The translations under genes and the position numbers were made by a program. The notes below the pieces were generated by a model that was not told where the DNA came from, made no database searches, and worked only from the letters and a program-made list of their open reading frames with translations. From NCBI RefSeq assembly GCF_051622035.1, contig NC_135356.1, positions 21,419,839 through 21,483,838 of the forward strand: a stretch of DNA of 64,000 bases, given 5' to 3'. Below are positions 44,761 to 64,000 of the stretch, in pieces. Source of the DNA: Arctopsyche grandis. Taxonomy: Eukaryota > Arthropoda > Insecta > Trichoptera > Hydropsychidae. Numbering within the stretch: the stretch's first letter is position 1; every line of letters starts with the position of its first letter.

Positions 44761-46740
44761 AAAAAAATCATTTAAATTAGCCGAATTACCCTTCGGTCTT
44801 TGAGCAAGTGAAATTTGGAAATAAAACCGTCCAAGTTAAAAAAATATATTACATCAAAGTTGATGGTTTTAAATTGAAATTTTTATAGTGGATAAGTAAA
44901 TATTCATCTTTAAATAGTAGATATTACAAATAAAAATTTATAATAGCAAGAAAAAACTAGCATTTTCCAGTTTCAACTGAATTTGAACTCTTTACTGAAA
45001 GATGTTGTATATGTGCATATTTTTCCATTGCCTATTTGTTAACTTTTAGGATGGATTGAAGTGAATTGAAAATACACCGATGATCGGGATTAATATTTTT
45101 TAATTATGTACATATACATACATATGTATGTACGACTTAAAACTACTACGCTCGTTAAATTTGGCAAACTCTTTCTGGTCTATTATGATGAGAACCTATT
45201 TATTTATTCACTCAGCTTTCATGCGACGAGTCAGTTGATTAAGCAAAAAATAAACATTTTTAAGGCGCTATTTTTTTCAATCATTAATGACTCTGGGATT
45301 TCCCTTTACCTGACGCAATCGTAATTACTCTGCCGGACTTCAAACGTTTTATACACACGTATAAATAGACACAATGACAATTACACTGTGGGTTAATATT
45401 ACTTAATAATACATTTTTTTTAATTTATGGATTTATAGGCTGAATCAAAAGCTAAATACATACATATACATCGCCGTTTATGCAATTTTTTTTAATCCAT
45501 CTCATCTTATTAAAGGTTTTGCAGTCTTTAATTCAAAATCTGGAATTTATGTGCCAAAAGTAAGTATTGAAATCGATAGTCGGATGTTTTTTTTATAAAT
45601 TGTGATTTTTATTTATTTAAAATACGTATAATTAATAAATTATCTAGCGAATTTTAAAAATCACAATCACAATCAATAGAACAAATATCTGACCAATACT
45701 CATTTTTGTTTGTGAAGTAAAAAGTGTTTCAAACGCTCATATCTCTTAAACGAAATAAAGCCAGCAAAAATCATTATCATATTTGCACTTTGTGGGTCAA
45801 ACGTAGTAGAGTTCCGCTCAGGTAATTTATTTTTTTGCTCAGTGTTATTGTTACGTCTAAATCACTGCTAATCATTGATTAAAGTTTCCACACTCAAAAT
45901 CTGATGAAATATCAATCATTAATTTTATTAATCACTTGAATAAGAATTTTATATAAAAGCACTCCCATTTGTACGAACAGTTGATTCATAGTTAGAATCT
46001 GTAAAGAGTAGTCGAATAAAAGAAATATTATAAAATATATTTTTTTTAACCCCACCTCTGACCGATCACATAATTCGTGTAGTAAGATAATTATTACAAC
46101 CTCGCTATTTAATAGTGGATTACTTAGACAAAAAGCATGACCTTACATTTTATAATATAAGAATACGCATATGCAAACCTAATTAAGACACATCGTGCTT
46201 TGCTTACTTGATTTAAAACATTACACAATTCGTATATTATATATACAAGTATGTACTTCTGTGATTCACTGTACAATAATATAAATTGGCCTTTGTTTTC
46301 CACAACCTAAAATTTTGGAATTCCTTGAATATATAATATAACCATTGAGTCCTTTAGAGGAGTATAAACGATTCAAGTATTACAGAAAGGAATATATAAA
46401 AGAATAATATAATAGTACATATATACTCCGTTCGACCAATGCTCGCTGACTGAATCAGATTTTCTAAATTTTTCTTCTGCTTTAGTATTATTAGGTTATA
46501 ATATTAACAAAAATGTTTTTTTTTGTATACATGTATGTAATATCCTTATGAAATGATGCCAATGAATGAAATTATACAAGATTTAGGCTTTTTATTGATT
46601 TATTATGTTCGGCGAGCGTTATCCCCCACACACACACACAGAATAGCGTCTTTATATATGTATATAATAAGAATAATATTCTCTTGTCAATTCTGCTTAA
46701 TATTATCCTGCAGTATAATCGTCAGTCAAATGGTTTGTTA
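44761..46740. other. Intergenic, with family 5 foldback right part
   Basis: 45500-45848 repeats family 5 sequence in both directions and ends GCTCAGTGTTATT. The rest is AT-rich with no recognised gene. Confidence 0.4.
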
Positions 46741-46744
46741 TCAA

Positions 46745-46990
46745 ATCTTTGGTTGGCGGAAAGATCCACCAAATTGCACTGAATGGTGGCGCAATTTCGA
46801 GAAGTCCTAATTTTTTAAATGCGCTCAAAAAGAACTTACGCAATAGAATTTCACAAAAAAAGGTTAGCAGCCTCGGATAAAATACAAATATCTCTTGACG
46901 CTTTTTTGTGGAATTCTATTGCGTTAGTTCTCCTTGAGCATCTTTGAAAGTTTGGATGTCTCGAGAGTGCATTTTTCCGGTCACCCAAAT
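46745..46990. mobile_element. MITE family 3 copy, inverted
   Basis: CACTGAATGGTGGCGCAATT through GTGCATTTTTCCGGTCACC is the inverted form of 30930-31230, including the CGCAATAGAATTTCACA hairpin pair. It is a good size standard for the family. Confidence 0.65.
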
Positions 46991-48050
46991 CTTTGATCTT
47001 TAAACTTTTAACTTACATACATACATATGTACATACCAACCTAAACTATGTACTTATTTCGAATAGCGAATAAGTGCCTTAAATCCACACATAGATCTTG
47101 TATTAGTAAAGCATACATACATATGTATGTATATATGTACTCTTGTTTAAAATGAAATGTATTAAAAAAAATGCGCATTTATACTTTTTTCGTATTCTTG
47201 ACCACGGTTGAAGATTTGTAACTTTGCAAAATATTTTGCAATAATTCTGAATCGAGGTGCAATATTTTCGCCCACCGAGGATTTTTTTGCGCAATTTCTA
47301 CGCCTGTTGAAAATGCATAATGCCATGTGTGTGGCAACATTTCTTTTTAAATACGCGCGTGGACAGAATTTGAATATTCGTTCAGTTCAAATTTCGCTCA
47401 ACTGTGCCAAAGTTTGCATTTTATATTTACATACATATGTACACACATACATACATGCATATATATGTATGTATACTATTACCTACTGTACAAAAGAGCG
47501 TATATCATAAACTGCATACTGCTTTAACGATTGCTTTAATTTAAGTAATAAACTCGTTTGAATGCCATTAAGTACAAATTTTAGTTATTATAATGCATGT
47601 ACATATGTATGCATATATAGCATACATATTATGAACCTGTAATAATTCAATACATATAGCCAAAAACTCCGTTTATCTGCGGCTTTCAAGTCAAACGCGA
47701 CCCTTTGCGTGAAAATATGTGGCTTTTAAACATAACAAATGATATTTGACTAAAGAGAAAACATTATGTTCTGTTGGAAAATCAACCAAAAAGCTTGAAT
47801 TGTAAAAAATTCCCAAACCAAATTCGCTTGATGACACTTTAGCTGGGTATTTTTTTTTATCATATAATATCGCTATTCTGTGTGTCTGTCTGTTTGAGAT
47901 AACGCTCGCCGTACTATAATAGTCATTTCGATTCCACATACATACATACATACATATGTATATCACTGCTAAAACGTATACGAAGATATAATAACAAAAG
48001 AAAAAACTTATACATATATACTAATCGATGCCAATATTTCCGTTTGGCTG
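46991..48050. other. Intergenic, no recognised feature
   Basis: AT-rich with CATACATATGTATG microsatellite at 47110 and 47430. The 100-codon frame at 47208 has no motif. Confidence 0.35.
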
Positions 48051-48057
48051 AGAATTT

Positions 48058-48495
48058 ACCGCCATCTATTGAAATATTTTTTAAATAATTAATTAATTTT
48101 TCTATGGGTGTTTTATATTGTTTATATGTAGGTAGGTAAGTAGTCTTTTCATATTAAACAATTAAATATAAATATTAAATAAAATATATTTAAAATGTAT
48201 TAGAAAAATATTCGACCGAATGCGTATCAAACACAGATGTGGCGTGGGAGGTAGGTTTCAAATTATTTTTGTGTCACAGTTTTTTTCATTCATTTACCAT
48301 TTTCTTATACATTTACAATATACGTAAAAAGGAATAGCGACGAAAAAATGAATTAAAACTTAATTGTTTAATTATATCGGGTACATATTCGACCGACATA
48401 CAGGACCGACACATTTCTTTTAATTTTTTTTTATGTAAAAACTTAATATGCCAACACCCATGCGATGATATTTCATCGGGCACAACCATTGATGT
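48058..48495 (+). mobile_element. Helitron-like element with CATCGGG 3' hairpin
   Basis: CGCCATCTATTGAAATAT ... TTTATATGTAGGTAGGTAAG, then at 48462 GCGATGATATTTCATCGGGC and ACAACCATTG. Same family as 18283-18750 and 33990-34125. A fresh ACAACACTAG|T end lies at 48717. Confidence 0.5.
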
Positions 48496-49025
48496 ATAAT
48501 ACACATAGATGGGCCCTGACGTGTGATTTTGGTCGGAGATCTTGTCTTCACTGAGGGGTGCGGGGGGTTTAACTAGCGGGGAAGTTGGGTTTTTTCCCTA
48601 CGGTACCTACCTACCTACTAAAAGAAACTGTGCATGCGCCATGTATTTTGCATGCACCAAAAGGGAGACCAGTATAACACGTGAGGGCGGATCTAGTGTA
48701 TTATACATCAATGGGCACAACACTAGTAAATTATAAAGACCCACGCCATAATCACATGATATTACATATAAATATACAAATTTGAATTCAATTTATTTAA
48801 TTGATATTTTCTACACAAGTCGTATATAACAAGTTGTGTTTATTGTAAGAATTTTTAATATCATGTAATTATTTGTAATTCTTGTATTTTTGTTCTTAAT
48901 CTGTGTAGTGCACTTGTCGCTTTGGAGTGCACTACACAGATGTTCCGTGATTGAGATTTTAGTGACTTGCGCGAGATCGCTTTTTGCGGAATAATCCGTT
49001 TACCGCATGAAGATATTTAAATTGG

Positions 49026-49316
49026 GTTTGGTGCAAGCGCTCGACAATCACCAGACAGACTGAACGACAGATAAACTGGATGGCAGCTTTAAACGCAATT
49101 CTCGTCTTCTCGAATGATAGATTGCACTTATTTAACTCGCCAGAAAGATCCAACTCAATTTTAATAATTACCATTTTAATAATTGCATCTGTGCACATCG
49201 AAAGGTTACTCGTCATCTGATGTGCAATCAATCATTCGAGAAGACGAGAATTGCGTTTAAAGCTGCCATCCAGTTTATCTGTCGTTCAGTCTGTCTGGTG
49301 ATTGTCGAGTGCTGGC
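49026..49316. mobile_element. Palindromic MITE family 4, copy 2
   Basis: Arms of about 125 bp: CGACAATCACCAGACAGACT ... AAACGCAATTCTCGTCTTCT on the left and the complement on the right, with a central spacer near 49140-49205. The right edge is GATTGTCGAGTGCTGGCACC. Confidence 0.7.
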
Positions 49317-49794
49317 ACCGCACCGTTTTAAATTATGTTGCGTTGACAAATATTAAACAAGATAGACTTTAATATTGACAGTTTAGGTCAAAATCATTAA
49401 AAGTACGTAGTACTCGAAAGACAATTGTGTGTCGAGACGACGTAAATGATTATTATTATTATTATGCAACTTGCATTCACGTGCGAGTGTCATAATCGAT
49501 AATTGCAACCGGAAAACATTTGAAAAAAAAACACAGTTACCTCTTTCAAGGACAGGTGTCGCAAACAGGTTGTAGAGATGAAAAGTTGACTCATATTCAT
49601 AGATTAAATTTACACACTCTTCAATTTGATAGTCGAGTCACCGTGCGATATCTACATACATATAATATGTATGACCCACATTATGGGACTGGAGATCCAT
49701 ACATACATATACTACTCAAATGAAAAAAAAAATGACGTACTGACTGCAGTTTGAGAGCCTTTACTCAGATCGGTGTAGCAATAAAATAAAATAA

Positions 49795-64000
<14,206 letters not shown>

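Overview
This is about 64 kb of AT-rich, intron-containing, repeat-dense nuclear DNA from an animal, most likely an insect. The basis is split genes with GT..AG introns, a cathepsin B gene, a proton-coupled oligopeptide transporter gene of the SLC15/yin type, tRNA-derived SINEs, several non-LTR retrotransposon lineages, Helitron-like ends, and many TTAA- and 8-bp-duplicating MITEs. I cannot settle the order; Lepidoptera, Trichoptera or Diptera would all fit. Microsatellites of the TACATA/CATATGTA type and long (TA)n tracts occur throughout.

Three protein genes are supported, all on the + strand. (1) 7631-11209 is a six-exon cathepsin B-like cysteine protease of 350 residues with intact catalytic Cys, His and Asn and an intact occluding loop. 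(2) 12841-32206 is a 14-exon oligopeptide:H+ symporter of 870 residues whose last exon carries a 29-unit, 15-bp coding minisatellite that makes a KTDD-type tail. (3) 49795 (possibly also from 43110) to beyond the window end is a head-to-tail paralogue of gene 2. Exons 3-10 have the same lengths and phases as in gene 2; the copy is cut by the window end within exon 13. I reconstruct two alternative 5' beginnings for it, both phase-compatible. A protease that releases short peptides next to two peptide importers suggests a protein-digestion and uptake neighbourhood, but the functional link is only inference.

Region by region: 1-5.6 kb is a nest of transposons. A hAT element with an exact 8-bp target duplication holds a Helitron-like piece, a decayed Tc1-like element (itself split by a 9-bp-TSD MITE) and a dead LINE. 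5.6-11.2 kb is the cathepsin gene, whose last intron holds a filled/empty-site pair for a TTAA MITE and a foldback element. 12.8-32.2 kb is transporter 1, its introns loaded with MITEs, Helitrons and LINE ends; one MITE sits 14 bp from a splice donor. 32.2-49.8 kb is intergenic DNA with SINEs, Helitron tandem copies, foldback elements and two unrecognised ORFs. 49.8-64 kb is transporter 2, with four copies of one TTAA-flanked MITE around its 5' exons, one ending 22 bp before exon 3.

All gene models come from reading splice sites and frames by eye. No search or alignment was run, so repeat family names rest on termini, target duplications and coding motifs only.
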